Of a stretch of 24,234 bases of DNA, positions 1 to 9,061 are shown in pieces. This stretch comes from DAIDKA01 sp049792815 (GTDB taxonomy: Bacteria; Pseudomonadota; Gammaproteobacteria; Steroidobacterales; Steroidobacteraceae): NCBI GenBank assembly GCA_049792815.1, contig JBARBG010000097.1, forward strand, positions 1 through 24,234, in the 5' to 3' direction. The notes beneath the pieces were generated by a model, which had not been told where the DNA came from, did not search any database, and saw only the letters and a program-made list of their open reading frames with translations. A program made the translations under genes and the position numbers. The stretch's first letter is position 1; every line of letters begins with the position of its first letter.

Positions 1-163
1 CGCTCAGGCTGTGCACGTCGGGCGTGTGGAAGGCGCGCCGGCCCGCGGCCAGTTGCGCCGCGGCGAATCCCAAACGCAGCGCGGCGGCGCGCTGCGCCGT
101 GGGGACGACCAGCGTTTGCCCGGCGCCTAGTGCCGCTTGGAGATGGGGCGCAAGTTCCAGCAA
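1..163 (-). CDS. Probable DNA-repair nuclease (PD-(D/E)XK type), N-terminal fragment
   Basis: This is a partial gene that leaves the window at base 1. After the alaA stop codon the same minus-strand frame reopens. From a TTG at 163-161, preceded by a GGGG run, it gives 54 residues beginning LLELAPHLQAALGAG. The stretch TLVVPTAQRAAALRLGFAAA followed by a TPDVHSLS motif resembles the N-terminus of the family annotated as probable DNA repair protein (TIGR03623 type: a helicase-like start with a C-terminal nuclease). There, an LVTPNRRLARRLR-like strand-helix is followed by a TPDVLPW-like motif. Only this short part is visible, so neither the catalytic domain nor the true start can be confirmed. 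The start lies about 27 bases after the alaA stop, which suggests co-transcription. The assignment rests on recall of the family pattern. Confidence 0.45.
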   Translation of the reverse strand, partial: MLELAPHLQAALGAGQTLVVPTAQRAAALRLGFAAAQLAAGRRAFHTPDVHSLS

Positions 164-190
164 CGCGACCCCGTGTCGAGTGTACCGCCT

Positions 191-1486
191 TCAGCCAAAG
201 CGCTTGTCGGCGCGGACGATCTTCTGTTCGCCATCGCTGCGGGGCGCCGCGGCGTATCCGGCCAGGACTTCCTCGATGCGTGAGAACACGGTGCGCAGGA
301 TCGCTGAGTCCGGCAGGTTGGTGATGCGGAAGTGCGTGCGATACGGCACGTTGAAGCTCACGCCCGGCGCTACCAGCACATGCTTCTGCTCCAGCAGGTC
401 CAGCGCGAAGCGCTGATCATCGAAATCCGGCAGCTCGGTCGTGTCGACTTCGACGAAGGCGTACATGGCACCGGGCGGCGGCGCCAGTCGCAGGAATCGG
501 CTGTGCTCCACCGCATTCAAGATGGCGCGGCGCGACTCGTACAGCCGACCACCGGGCGTGATCAGTTCGCGGATGCTCTGATAGCCGCCGAGCGCGCTTT
601 GCACCGCCCATTGCGCCGGCACATTGCTGCACAGTCGCAGCGAGCTTAAGAGCTCCAGCGCCGACAGATAGTCGGCCGCGGCCTGCACGCGCCCCGAAAA
701 CACCGCCCAGCCCACGCGATAGCCGCAGGCGCGGTACACCTTCGACAGGCCCGACAGCGTCACGCACAGCGTGTCGCGAACCAGCGTTGCCATGGGCACG
801 AATTCCGCGCCGTCGTACAGCATCTGGTCGTAGATTTCATCGGAATAGACCACCAGGCCATGCCGTTCGGCCATGCGCACGATCTGTTCCAGGACGGCGC
901 GTGGGTAGACCGCGCCGGTGGGGTTGTTCGGATTGATCACCACAATCGCGCGCGTGCGCGGCGTGATCATGGCTTCGATGGCCTGCGGATCGGGCACGAA
1001 GCCGCTCTCAGGACGACACGGATAATGCACTGCCCGGCCGCGATTGAGCGTCACCGCCGCGGTCCACAACGGGTAGTCGGGGCTGGGCACCAGGACCTCA
1101 TCGCCCTCGTTCAGCAGCGCGCGCAGCACCAGATCGATCAGCTCGCTGACGCCGTTGCCGATGAAGACATCATCGACGGTCACGCCCTGCACGCCGCGGG
1201 CCTGCTGATGCATGACGATGGCTTCGCGTGCCGGAAAGATGCCCTTCTGGTGCGAATAGCCCTCGGAGTTGGCCAGATTTTCGATCATCGCCAGGCGCAG
1301 TATCTCCGGCGTGCGGAAGCCGAACGCGCCCGGGTTGCCGATGTTCAGCGAGACGATCTCATAGCCCTGGCGTTCCATCTCGTAGGCTCGTCGGGCGAGC
1401 TTGCCGCGGATTTCATAGCGCACGTGGCGCAGGCCCTCGCTGGGGCGGATGTTCGTAACCGGCGTGGAGGTGGATTTCTGGTTCAT
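191..1486 (-). CDS. alaA: Alanine/valine-pyruvate type aminotransferase AlaA
   Basis: A 431-residue fold-type I PLP aminotransferase that transfers amino groups between glutamate or valine and pyruvate in the cytoplasm. It follows E. coli AlaA almost motif by motif: LNIGNPGAFGF near residue 48, GNGVSELI near 110, PSPDYPLWTAAV near 135, INPNNPTGAVY near 184-194 (substrate/PLP Asn), YSDEIYD near 214, and SGLSK with the Schiff-base lysine at about K249. ALGGYQSIRELITPGGRLYE follows later. I chose the ATG at 1486 because its product starts at the family's usual N-terminus. The frame remains open 22 codons further upstream, but that part looks unconserved. No good Shine-Dalgarno precedes the ATG. 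The gene is divergent from the IclR-type regulator. Confidence 0.9.
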   Translation of the reverse strand: MNQKSTSTPVTNIRPSEGLRHVRYEIRGKLARRAYEMERQGYEIVSLNIGNPGAFGFRTPEILRLAMIENLANSEGYSHQKGIFPAREAIVMHQQARGVQGVTVDDVFIGNGVSELIDLVLRALLNEGDEVLVPSPDYPLWTAAVTLNRGRAVHYPCRPESGFVPDPQAIEAMITPRTRAIVVINPNNPTGAVYPRAVLEQIVRMAERHGLVVYSDEIYDQMLYDGAEFVPMATLVRDTLCVTLSGLSKVYRACGYRVGWAVFSGRVQAAADYLSALELLSSLRLCSNVPAQWAVQSALGGYQSIRELITPGGRLYESRRAILNAVEHSRFLRLAPPPGAMYAFVEVDTTELPDFDDQRFALDLLEQKHVLVAPGVSFNVPYRTHFRITNLPDSAILRTVFSRIEEVLAGYAAAPRSDGEQKIVRADKRFG

Positions 1487-1557
1487 AGCCGGGAGGATAG
1501 CGTTTCTGGCGGCAGCCTGCACGACGCATGTCTCTAAATAGCAACGTACCATGGGGG

Positions 1558-1587
1558 TTGGACAGCAGGCCTCACGCTTCCTACACT
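1558..1587 (+). promoter_or_regulatory. Candidate sigma70 promoter for the IclR-etfBA operon
   Basis: TTGGAC at 1558-1563 and TACACT at 1582-1587 are separated by 18 bases, placing a start site near 1594, about 35 bases before the regulator's ATG. It is the best hexamer pair I see in the 142-base gap between the divergent genes. It is a match by eye only. Confidence 0.4.
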
Positions 1588-1628
1588 TCGCGCCCTCGGC
1601 GGATTTTCATTGCAGGTTTGGCAGGCAC

Positions 1629-2426
1629 ATGGATTCGACACGTCCCATTCGCGCCCTGATTCGTGGCCTTGAGGCCCTGGCCGTACTCAATCGTCGCAAT
1701 GGCGCCACGGTGTCGGAGGTTACCAGCGAGATCACGCTGCCCCGTACCACCACCTATCGCATCCTGGAAACGCTTTGCGAGGCCGGCTATGTCTACCGTG
1801 ATCCGGCTGATGACCGGTACCGGCTGACGCTGCTGGTGCGCAGCCTCGCCGACGGTTTTGACGATGAGGCCTGGATCACCCAGATCGCCCGCCCCTGCAT
1901 CAATGACCTGTGCAAGGACATCGTCTGGCCGGTGACGTTGATGTCACCGTCCGGGACGTCGATGATGATCCGCGACACCACCGATCACGCCAGTCCGCTG
2001 GCCGTGGAGCGATTCACCGCAGGGTTTCGTCTGCCGTTGCTGGTGAGTGCCTCGGGACGGGTGTATCTGGCTTTCTGCCAGCCCGAACAGCGCGACACGT
2101 TGCTGGAGATCCTCAGCCGCTCCAACCGCGAGGAAGACAAGCTCGCCCGCAGCCGCGGGGAACTGGAGAAAATTCTGGAAGCGGCGCGCGAGCAGGGCTA
2201 TGCCACTGCCGTGCGTACGCGCCGCGTGTCCGAAGAAGTGGCGATGTCGGTGCCGGTGCTGGTGGATGACCGGGTGCTGGCCACCATCGCGGTGCGCTTC
2301 TCCGCCAGCGCCGTGCCCCTGGGACTGGCCGTGGAGCGCTTCGTGCCCAAGCTCGTGGAGACCGCCAATACCATTCGCCAGCGCTTCGGTGAGGCCCGCA
2401 GTGAGAACCAGGGGAACGCCGTATGA
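1629..2426 (+). CDS. IclR-family transcriptional regulator (MhpR-like)
   Basis: A 265-residue regulator with the two-domain IclR layout. The N-terminal winged helix-turn-helix (about residues 6-65) contains IRGLEALAVLNRRNGATVSEV and LPRTTTYRILETLCEAGYV. The C-terminal effector domain (about 75-250) contains PLLVSASGRVYLAFC and a conserved late segment around VAMSVPVLVDDRVLATIAV. The wording YRLTLLVRSLADGFDDEAW resembles the MhpR subgroup, which responds to aromatic acids, but the effector cannot be told from sequence. The start at 1629 fits the family N-terminus and has an AGG-containing ribosome site. Its stop overlaps the etfB start in ATGA (2423-2426), so regulator and ETF are translationally coupled and it probably controls its own operon. 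Confidence 0.88.
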   Translation: MDSTRPIRALIRGLEALAVLNRRNGATVSEVTSEITLPRTTTYRILETLCEAGYVYRDPADDRYRLTLLVRSLADGFDDEAWITQIARPCINDLCKDIVWPVTLMSPSGTSMMIRDTTDHASPLAVERFTAGFRLPLLVSASGRVYLAFCQPEQRDTLLEILSRSNREEDKLARSRGELEKILEAAREQGYATAVRTRRVSEEVAMSVPVLVDDRVLATIAVRFSASAVPLGLAVERFVPKLVETANTIRQRFGEARSENQGNAV

Positions 2427-3183
2427 AACGCATTCTGGTCGGCATCAAGCGCGTCGTGGACTACAACGTGCGCATCCGCCTCAAGCCCGACGGCTCGGGA
2501 ATCGTCACCGATGGCGTGAAAATGAGCATCAATCCCTTTGATGAGATCGCCCTGGAAGAAGCGCTGCGGCTTCGTGAGCGCGGCACGGCTGAAGAAGTCA
2601 TCGCCGTCAGCATCGGCAGCGGCGACGCCCAGCAGCAGCTACGCACGGCGCTGGCGATGGGCGCGGATCGCGCCATCCTGGTTGAGACGGCCGCGGCGGG
2701 TCCGGAAAGTGCCGTGGAGCCCCTGGCCGCGGCCGCCGTGCTCCTGAAGCTGGTGCAGCGCGAACAGCCCCTGCTGGTGATCCTGGGCAAGCAGGCGATC
2801 GATGATGACAACAGCCAGACCGGTCAGATCCTGGCGGCGCTGTGGGACCGGCCGCAGGCGACGTTTGCCTCGAAGATCGAACTGAGCGGTGAGGTCGCCC
2901 GGGTGACGCGTGAAGTGGATGCCGGCCTTGAGACCCTGGAGGTGGATCTGCCCGCCGTGCTGACCACGGACCTGCGCCTGAACGAGCCGCGGTACGTGAA
3001 ACTGCCGGACATCATGAAGGCGAAGAAGAAACCGCTCGAGGTCCTGCCCCTGGCAAGCCTGGGCGTGCCGACTGCGCCCAAGACCCGGGTGGTGCGGTTC
3101 GATCCCCCGCCGCAACGGCAAAAGGGTGTCATGGTGAAGGACGCCAAGGAACTGGTGGCGGCGCTGCACGCCAAAGGGCTGGT

Positions 3184-3187
<4 letters not shown>
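2423..3187 (+). CDS. etfB: Electron transfer flavoprotein subunit beta
   Basis: A 254-residue ETF beta subunit. With EtfA it forms the soluble FAD/AMP heterodimer that takes electrons from acyl-CoA and related dehydrogenases and passes them to ETF:quinone oxidoreductase. The N-terminus GIKRVVDYNVRIR, the SINPFDEIALEEALRLRE segment (near 36-53), the AMP-site-type stretch ILGKQAIDDDNSQTGQ (near 119-134), and the beta signature V-T-R-E-V-D-A-G-L-E with LPAVLTTDLRLNEPRYVKLP (near 158-195) are all present. It looks like the mitochondrial-like group I ETF. Its ATG overlaps the upstream regulator stop by four bases, and its own stop overlaps etfA in another ATGA. No dehydrogenase or quinone oxidoreductase gene is in the window. 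Confidence 0.95.
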
Positions 3188-4121
<934 letters not shown>

Positions 4122-4125
<4 letters not shown>

Positions 4126-4604
4126 AGCGCCGCCAGGACGTGCTCGGCGGAGGAGACTTTGAACTCCCCGCCGGCCTCGATGAAGACCTGGCTGGCCACG
4201 CCGTCGTCGACGATGATGGCGAAGCGCTGGCTGCGCTCACCCAGGCCAAAACCACGTCCGTCCAGCACCAGGCCCAGGGCGCGGGTGTAGTCACCGTTGC
4301 CGTCGGCCAGCATCAGTACCTTGTCGCCCACATTGGAATGCTTGCCCCAGGCCCCCATGACGAACACGTCATTGACGGCAAAGCACGCGATGGTATCCAC
4401 GCCCTTGTTCTTGATCTGGTCGGCCAGCTGTACGAAACCCGGCAGATGCTTGGCGTCGCAGGTGGGTGTGAAGGCGCCGGGAACGGCGAACAGCACCACC
4501 TTCTTGCCCTTGAAGAGCTCCTCGGTGCTGACATCGCGACGACCCTCGGCCGTGGTCGTCTTGAAGGTTCCCGAGGGCATGCGATCGCCGGCCTTGATAC
4601 TCAT
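4122..4604 (-). CDS. Peroxiredoxin, Prx5 (type II) family
   Basis: A 160-residue thiol peroxidase that reduces hydrogen peroxide and alkyl hydroperoxides. The peroxidatic cysteine sits in VPGAFTPTCDAKHLPGF (C49), the classic P-x-x-x-T-x-x-C motif. A second cysteine at C74 (TIACFAVND) is also common in this subfamily. There is no fused glutaredoxin domain, so an external glutaredoxin or thioredoxin probably reduces it. The ATG at 4604 is preceded by an AGGAG site. The frame is open 22 codons further upstream, but that part overlaps the TPR gene. It starts 22 bases after the TPR gene stop and is probably the last gene of the TonB operon. Confidence 0.92.
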
Positions 4605-4626
4605 TGCAGAACTCCTGTGTCCGCTC

Positions 4627-5859
4627 TCAGCTCTTGACGCGCAGTACCCACAGCGACGCCAGGCGCTCATCGACCGGATCGTCCTTGACCTGCCTGAAGG
4701 TCCTCACCGCCGCATCCTTGTCGCCCGCCTTCAGCTGGGCAATACCCAGCGACAGGCGCGCATCCGGCGCCTCCTTGCTCACGCCCTTCGCAAGGCCCGC
4801 GGCAATGTCCTTCACCGCCCTGGCATAGTCGGCGTTGCCGAAAAACGCCATGCCAACGCCCACCAGGCCGTCGCCCGTGGCCGCATTGCTCGCATCCGAC
4901 TCGGTCTTCGCCAGCGTCGGCTGGTCGGCAGCCACTTCCTTCTTGGCCGAATCGAGCAAGTGCTGATTGCGATTCTTATCCGCCGGCTGGGTGAAGGCGT
5001 TGGCCGCGAAGCCCTTGCTCAGCGTCGCGACCGCCTCGCCGGGCGCGCCCACGACCAGCGACAGCTGTGCCATTTCCGCATAGTCCGAACCGCGCTTGAG
5101 CGCGCCCACATCGGCGGAAAGCCGGTAGACCTGCAGGGTCTGCCGATCGGTCAACCTGATGCCATAAAGGCTCTGCAGCAGGTTTTGCCAGTAATCAGGA
5201 TTGGGATGATAGGTGACGAGCAGCTCCGTCCAGCGCGCAGCCTCCTTGTCATTGTTCAGCTTCATGGAAGCGTCGTGACCCAGCAGCAACAGCTCTTCAC
5301 TCGGGGTCTGACCCGCCTTGATCTGCGTATCAACCATCCCATGCACGAAGCGCTCGGCGTCCCTGAAGTCATTCTTCTGGTAATAGGACTGGGCGATCAC
5401 TGCCTCGATCTGCGCAGAACTGTTGCCCTCCTTGATGGCCCGATTACCGTACTCAATGGTCTTGTCGTAGTTCTGCAGGTTGTAGTTCAGGGTCGTGGCC
5501 GTGACCAGGCGTTGCTTCAGGTCAGCCGGCGGCATGTACTTGGAGGCCATGCTCGCCTCCAGCGACGGCAGGGCCTGCTGATATTTCTTCTGCGCAATAT
5601 AGGTCGTGCTGTAGAAGAGATTCATCAGATATTCGTCGTAGTCGTTCTTCTTCGAATTGGACTTCACCTTGTCCAGTTCGGTCAGAACATCGTCGTATCG
5701 TTTGGCCGCCAGCGCCTTCTGTGCAGCCTGCAGATCCTTGCCCGCCGCGATGCTGACCTGCGGCTTGGCCGAAGGCGCTGCGTCATCCGCGAACGTCAAT
5801 GTGCTTCCCAGCAGCGCCACTGCCGCAGCCGTCAAAGCAAATTTCAAGACTTTATTCAT
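4627..5859 (-). CDS. Exported TPR-repeat protein, second tandem copy
   Basis: A 410-residue protein with an N-terminal signal peptide (basic MNKVLK, hydrophobic core, likely cut after TFA near residue 24), so probably periplasmic. The mature part is helical and TPR-like, with repeats such as DLQAAQKALAAKRYDDVLTELDKV near 42-65, YDKTIEYGNRAIKEG near 134-148, and DARLSLGIAQLKAGDKDAAVRTF near 368-390. It aligns along its whole length with the gene upstream (5976-7211), and by eye over half the positions are identical, so the pair arose by tandem duplication. Sitting downstream of tonB-exbB-exbD-exbD, it may be an accessory of the TonB system. TPR proteins beside TonB systems are known in other gammaproteobacteria, but its exact role is unknown. 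Confidence 0.85.
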   Translation of the reverse strand: MNKVLKFALTAAAVALLGSTLTFADDAAPSAKPQVSIAAGKDLQAAQKALAAKRYDDVLTELDKVKSNSKKNDYDEYLMNLFYSTTYIAQKKYQQALPSLEASMASKYMPPADLKQRLVTATTLNYNLQNYDKTIEYGNRAIKEGNSSAQIEAVIAQSYYQKNDFRDAERFVHGMVDTQIKAGQTPSEELLLLGHDASMKLNNDKEAARWTELLVTYHPNPDYWQNLLQSLYGIRLTDRQTLQVYRLSADVGALKRGSDYAEMAQLSLVVGAPGEAVATLSKGFAANAFTQPADKNRNQHLLDSAKKEVAADQPTLAKTESDASNAATGDGLVGVGMAFFGNADYARAVKDIAAGLAKGVSKEAPDARLSLGIAQLKAGDKDAAVRTFRQVKDDPVDERLASLWVLRVKS

Positions 5860-5897
5860 GTGTACTCTAACCCGATAAACGACTGGCTCAACTCACC

Positions 5898-5923
5898 TGT
5901 GGTTGCGCTTCGCCGCAGCCACA
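5898..5923 (-). repeat. Intercistronic hairpin between the two TPR genes
   Basis: A 10-bp stem with one G-T wobble (5898-5907 pairing with 5914-5923) closes a six-base loop containing CGAA on the minus strand. It lies in the 116-base gap between the TPR paralogues, the longest untranslated gap in this operon. No T-run follows it in the minus direction, so it does not look like a simple Rho-independent terminator. It could stabilise or process the mRNA and set the ratio of the two copies. Confidence 0.5.
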
Positions 5924-5975
5924 ACCTTCCAACCGGCGCGTCGCGACACACCGCAATAAGCTGTTTGCGTCTCAA

Positions 5976-7211
5976 TCACGTTTTGGCGTGCAGGATCCAC
6001 AGCGCCGCCAGGCGCTCATACACCGCGTCGCCCTTCACCGACTTGAAGGTCTTCACGGCCGAATCCTTGTCACCGGCCTTCAATTGCGCAATGCCCAGCA
6101 ACAGGCGGGTATCCGCCGTGTCCTTGGTGGTGCCCTTGGCGAAGCCGGCCGAAATGTCGGTGGCAGCCTTGGCGTAGTCGCCGTAGCTGAAATATCCCAG
6201 TCCCGCGCCAACCAGGCGATCGCCGGTCGGGGCATTGCCCGCTTCCGCCTCAATCTTCCCCAGAGTCGGCTGGTCGGCCGCCGCCAGTTTCTTCGCCGAA
6301 TCGAGCAGGTGCTGCTCACGATTCTTCTCTGCCGCGTCCGTGAAGTTGTTCGCCACGAAGGCGCTGTTCAGTGCCGCCACGGCCTCGCCCGGCGAGCCGG
6401 CATCCAGCGCCAACTGCGCCATTTCCCCATAGTCGGCGGCACGCTTCAGCACCCCCACCTCGGCGGACAGCCGGTACAGCTGTAGTGTTTGGTGGTCGCT
6501 CAACTTGTTGTGGTACATGGTATCGAGCAGGTCTTCCCAGTACTCCGTCGTGGGGTGGTAAGACACCATCAGCTCGAGCCAGTGTGCTTCGCCTGGCGCA
6601 TCATTCTGTTTCGCCGCCGCGCTCAGCCCGATTCGCAGTATTTCCTCGGAGGGCATCTGATCGGCCTTGATCTGAGCATCCACCACGCTGCGCGTGACAC
6701 GGTCGGCGTTCTTGTAGTCGTTCTTGAGGTAATAAGACTGGGCTACCACCAACGGCACCTGGTCCGAGGCATTGCCGGCTTCGATGGCCCGATTGCCGAA
6801 CTCGACTGCCTTGTCGTAGTTCTGTAGCTGGTAAGCCAGGGTCGCGGCCTGGCCCAGGCGCTGTTTCAGTTCCTCCGGCGCCATGAACTTGGAGGCCATC
6901 GCGGCCTCCAGCGGCGCCTCGGCCGCCTGGTAATTCTTCTGGCCGGCGTAGGTGGTGAAGTAGAACTCGTTCATCACATATTCGTCGTACTCGCTCTTCT
7001 TGGTATTGGCCTTGACCTTGTCCAAGGACACGAGCACGTCGTCGTACCGCTTCTCCGTCAGCGCCTTCTGGGCCGCCTGCAGATCCTTGGCGGCTGCGGC
7101 ACTGACTCCCGGCTTGGCCGGCGGCGCCGAGCTATCCGCGGACTGCGCTATCGGGCATCCGAGGATCAACGTCGCGGCAGCCATCACGGCAATTCTCGAA
7201 AAATTCTTCAT
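5976..7211 (-). CDS. Exported TPR-repeat protein, first tandem copy
   Basis: A 411-residue paralogue of the protein at 4627-5859, sharing blocks such as KDLQAAQKAL, EKRYDDVL, LQNYDK, GNRAI, PSEE, QTLQ-YRLSA and PGEAVA. The N-terminus has a signal peptide. ILGC at residues 16-19 could act as a lipobox and make this copy a lipoprotein; otherwise signal peptidase I could cut after AQSA (about residue 25). The other copy has no such cysteine, so the two may differ in membrane anchoring. TPR-like helical repeats fill the mature part. It starts 20 bases after the upstream exbD stop, clearly inside the TonB operon. Its leader, like that of the second copy, carries ATCGGGTTA just before the ATG. Confidence 0.85.
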   Translation of the reverse strand: MKNFSRIAVMAAATLILGCPIAQSADSSAPPAKPGVSAAAAKDLQAAQKALTEKRYDDVLVSLDKVKANTKKSEYDEYVMNEFYFTTYAGQKNYQAAEAPLEAAMASKFMAPEELKQRLGQAATLAYQLQNYDKAVEFGNRAIEAGNASDQVPLVVAQSYYLKNDYKNADRVTRSVVDAQIKADQMPSEEILRIGLSAAAKQNDAPGEAHWLELMVSYHPTTEYWEDLLDTMYHNKLSDHQTLQLYRLSAEVGVLKRAADYGEMAQLALDAGSPGEAVAALNSAFVANNFTDAAEKNREQHLLDSAKKLAAADQPTLGKIEAEAGNAPTGDRLVGAGLGYFSYGDYAKAATDISAGFAKGTTKDTADTRLLLGIAQLKAGDKDSAVKTFKSVKGDAVYERLAALWILHAKT

Positions 7212-7231
7212 GGCTGCTATAACCCGATGAA

Positions 7232-7657
7232 TTACTGACTGAATTCAGCAATATTCGTGAAGCCAATGCGCTTCATGTGATTGCGCTGCGCAGCCGCCAG
7301 CACCCTGGCCACGACGTCGTACTTGGCGCGCCGATCGGGACGCAGGTGAATTTCCGGCTGCGGATCCTTGGCCGACTCAACTTGAAAATACCCTTCCAAG
7401 GTACGCAAATCAGGAACGTTGGTGCCATCCCAGACGATGGTGCCGTCCGAATAGATCTCCAGATCGTGGACCTCCGGCGGCACCGGCGGCGGTGGCGGTT
7501 GCATGGCGGGATTGGGCATGTCCAGCTTCACCGCATGGTTCATGACGGGCAATGTGAGGATTAGCATGACGACCAGCACGAGCATCACGTCGATCAACGG
7601 CGTGGTGTTGATGTCGCAAATCGCATCGCCGTCGTTTTCGCCCACTGACATTGACAT
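7232..7657 (-). CDS. exbD: ExbD-type biopolymer transport protein (second ExbD)
   Basis: A 141-residue inner-membrane proton-channel subunit of the ExbB-ExbD-TonB complex. A short cytoplasmic N-terminus leads into one transmembrane helix (about 20-40: PLIDVMLVLVVMLILTLPVM) with the essential membrane aspartate at D23 (ExbD Asp25 in E. coli). A proline-rich linker (PPPPPVPPEV near 54-63) and a periplasmic domain with PEIHLRPDRRAKYDVVARVL follow. The long polyproline linker distinguishes it from the other ExbD here. It starts 21 bases after the first exbD stop, behind an AGGAG site. Two ExbDs in one operon suggest a heteromeric or specialised motor, as in the Xanthomonas tonB-exbB-exbD1-exbD2 arrangement. 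Confidence 0.93.
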   Translation of the reverse strand: MSMSVGENDGDAICDINTTPLIDVMLVLVVMLILTLPVMNHAVKLDMPNPAMQPPPPPVPPEVHDLEIYSDGTIVWDGTNVPDLRTLEGYFQVESAKDPQPEIHLRPDRRAKYDVVARVLAAAQRNHMKRIGFTNIAEFSQ

Positions 7658-7678
7658 GGTTGGTAGATCTCCTGCGTG

Positions 7679-8140
7679 CTATTGCACGCGGTCCTCGTGG
7701 GCGATGCTTTCCGCCATCGCTTTAGCATCCGGCTCGGTGATGAACCCGACTTTCATGATGCCACCGCGCGAGATGGCGTAGAGCACTCGGCCCACGGATT
7801 GGAACAGCGCATCCTTGTCGCCGCGAATATGGATCTCAGGCTGGGGCTTCTCCCCCGCCCTTGCCTTGATGCGGTCCAGCAGCTCCTGAGAACTGCCGAC
7901 CGGGCGGTTGTTCCAGTAAATGTTGCCGGCCGCGTCCACGGCGATGACGATGTTCTCGGGCTTGGTCTGGGTCGGGATGTTGGCGTATTTCGGCAGATTC
8001 ACGTGAATCTGTTTGTTGATGACCGGCACCGTGATCAGAAAGATGATCAGCAGCACCAACATCACATCCACCAGCGGCGTCGTGTTGATGGTCGAGTTGA
8101 GGGCCGTGTCGTCCCCCTCCAGCGGTACGTTCATTGACAT
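7679..8140 (-). CDS. exbD: ExbD-type biopolymer transport protein (first ExbD)
   Basis: A 153-residue ExbD. The transmembrane segment INTTPLVDVMLVLLIIFLIT carries the channel aspartate at D25. The periplasmic domain has INKQIHVNLPKYANIPTQT, IVIAVDAAGNIYWNNRPV and the conserved PQPEIHIRGDKDALFQSVGRV. Compared with the second ExbD it lacks the polyproline linker and has a longer C-terminal tail (AKAMAESIAHEDRVQ). It follows exbB after an 87-base gap that contains the 10-bp palindrome GATTCGAATC and a GGCAGG ribosome site. It acts in the inner membrane with ExbB to power TonB. Confidence 0.94.
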   Translation of the reverse strand: MSMNVPLEGDDTALNSTINTTPLVDVMLVLLIIFLITVPVINKQIHVNLPKYANIPTQTKPENIVIAVDAAGNIYWNNRPVGSSQELLDRIKARAGEKPQPEIHIRGDKDALFQSVGRVLYAISRGGIMKVGFITEPDAKAMAESIAHEDRVQ

Positions 8141-8227
8141 ATCGGGTTACCTGCCGCGAAAGGGTCGAGACCTGAGCCCCACCCCGTTTAGGCGCACGAA
8201 TGATTCGAATCGCAACAACAAACCCAA

Positions 8228-8998
8228 CTACTTGCGGACGGCAGCAGTAGCGGCAGCAGCGGGCGCGGCAGGAGGACGAGCCGCACTATCGGCACTGCCG
8301 ACACGGGAACCACCCACCAGATATGCGTGGACGTCCGCGGCAAAATTGCGCAGGTTCTCCTGCAGATTCTTGTTGCGGCTGACCAGCCAGTTGTAGCCGA
8401 TCACGGCCGGGACTGCGACAAAAAGGCCGAAGGCGGTCATCATCAACGCCTCACCGACGGGGCCGGCAACACGGTCAATGCTGGGTTGGCCAGAAACACC
8501 GATGGCGATTAGAGCCTTGATAATGCCAACGACGGTGCCGAACAAGCCGACGAACGGGGCAGTAGAGCCCACGGTGGCCAGAAATCCCATTCCCGACTGC
8601 AGGCCGGAATTCACATTGGCAACCGAGCGCTGCAGCGACATGGTGATCCACTCGTGCAGATCGATCCGATCGGTGAGTCGGCCATCATGGTGGGCCGCAG
8701 CACGCAGACCCTCCTCGACAATGGCTCGGTGCGGGTCGCCTTTCTTCAGGCGGTCGACCCCGTCCTTGAGCGATGGCGAAGTCCAGAAGGTCTTCTCCAC
8801 GGTCTTGTAGGAATTGGACAACTTACGCTGATCCCACAACTTGGTGAGAATGATGTACCAGGTAAAAAAGGACATCACAGCCAAAAGGATCAGAACTCCA
8901 TGCGACAGCCAATCGCCATTGTTGATCAGGGCTGCCGGACTGTAGGCGTCGTTGGCTGCTGCTGCTGCTGTTACTGCTGCGGGTGCGGAATTTTCCAT
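8228..8998 (-). CDS. exbB: ExbB-type MotA/TolQ/ExbB proton channel protein
   Basis: A 256-residue inner-membrane subunit of the TonB motor with three predicted helices: HGVLILLAVMSFFTWYIILT (near 34-53), the conserved GMGFLATVGSTAPFVGLFGTVVGII (near 136-160), and ALMMTAFGLFVAVPAVIGYNWLV (near 183-205). The T-x-x-x-x-P-x-x-G-L-x-G-T-V family signature is present. N- and C-termini are alanine-rich, and the N-terminal stretch is encoded by a (GCT)5 run on the plus strand. The ATG at 8998 follows a GAGGAAA ribosome site. It lies 63 bases after tonB and ahead of two exbD genes. Confidence 0.95.
   Translation of the reverse strand: MENSAPAAVTAAAAANDAYSPAALINNGDWLSHGVLILLAVMSFFTWYIILTKLWDQRKLSNSYKTVEKTFWTSPSLKDGVDRLKKGDPHRAIVEEGLRAAAHHDGRLTDRIDLHEWITMSLQRSVANVNSGLQSGMGFLATVGSTAPFVGLFGTVVGIIKALIAIGVSGQPSIDRVAGPVGEALMMTAFGLFVAVPAVIGYNWLVSRNKNLQENLRNFAADVHAYLVGGSRVGSADSAARPPAAPAAAATAAVRK
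8955..8969. repeat. (GCT)5 trinucleotide run in the start of exbB
   Basis: Five perfect GCT units, followed shortly by GTTACTGCTGC, encode part of an alanine-rich N-terminal tail of ExbB (reading as AGC alternating through the frame to alanine codons). Slippage by one unit would change tail length without shifting frame. The tract is short, so this is a minor note. Confidence 0.5.
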
Positions 8999-9061
8999 GG
9001 TTTCCTCGTCTGATATCGGGAGAGGCGCACGGGGTCGCCCCTTGGTTAACCGGTTCTTATA

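Noticed and set aside
4297..6177. A 626-codon plus-strand frame across the peroxiredoxin and TPR genes
   Set aside because: It is antisense to three well-supported genes with signal peptides and family motifs, and its product (arginine/leucine/histidine-rich) has no recognisable domain. It is a GC-bias shadow.
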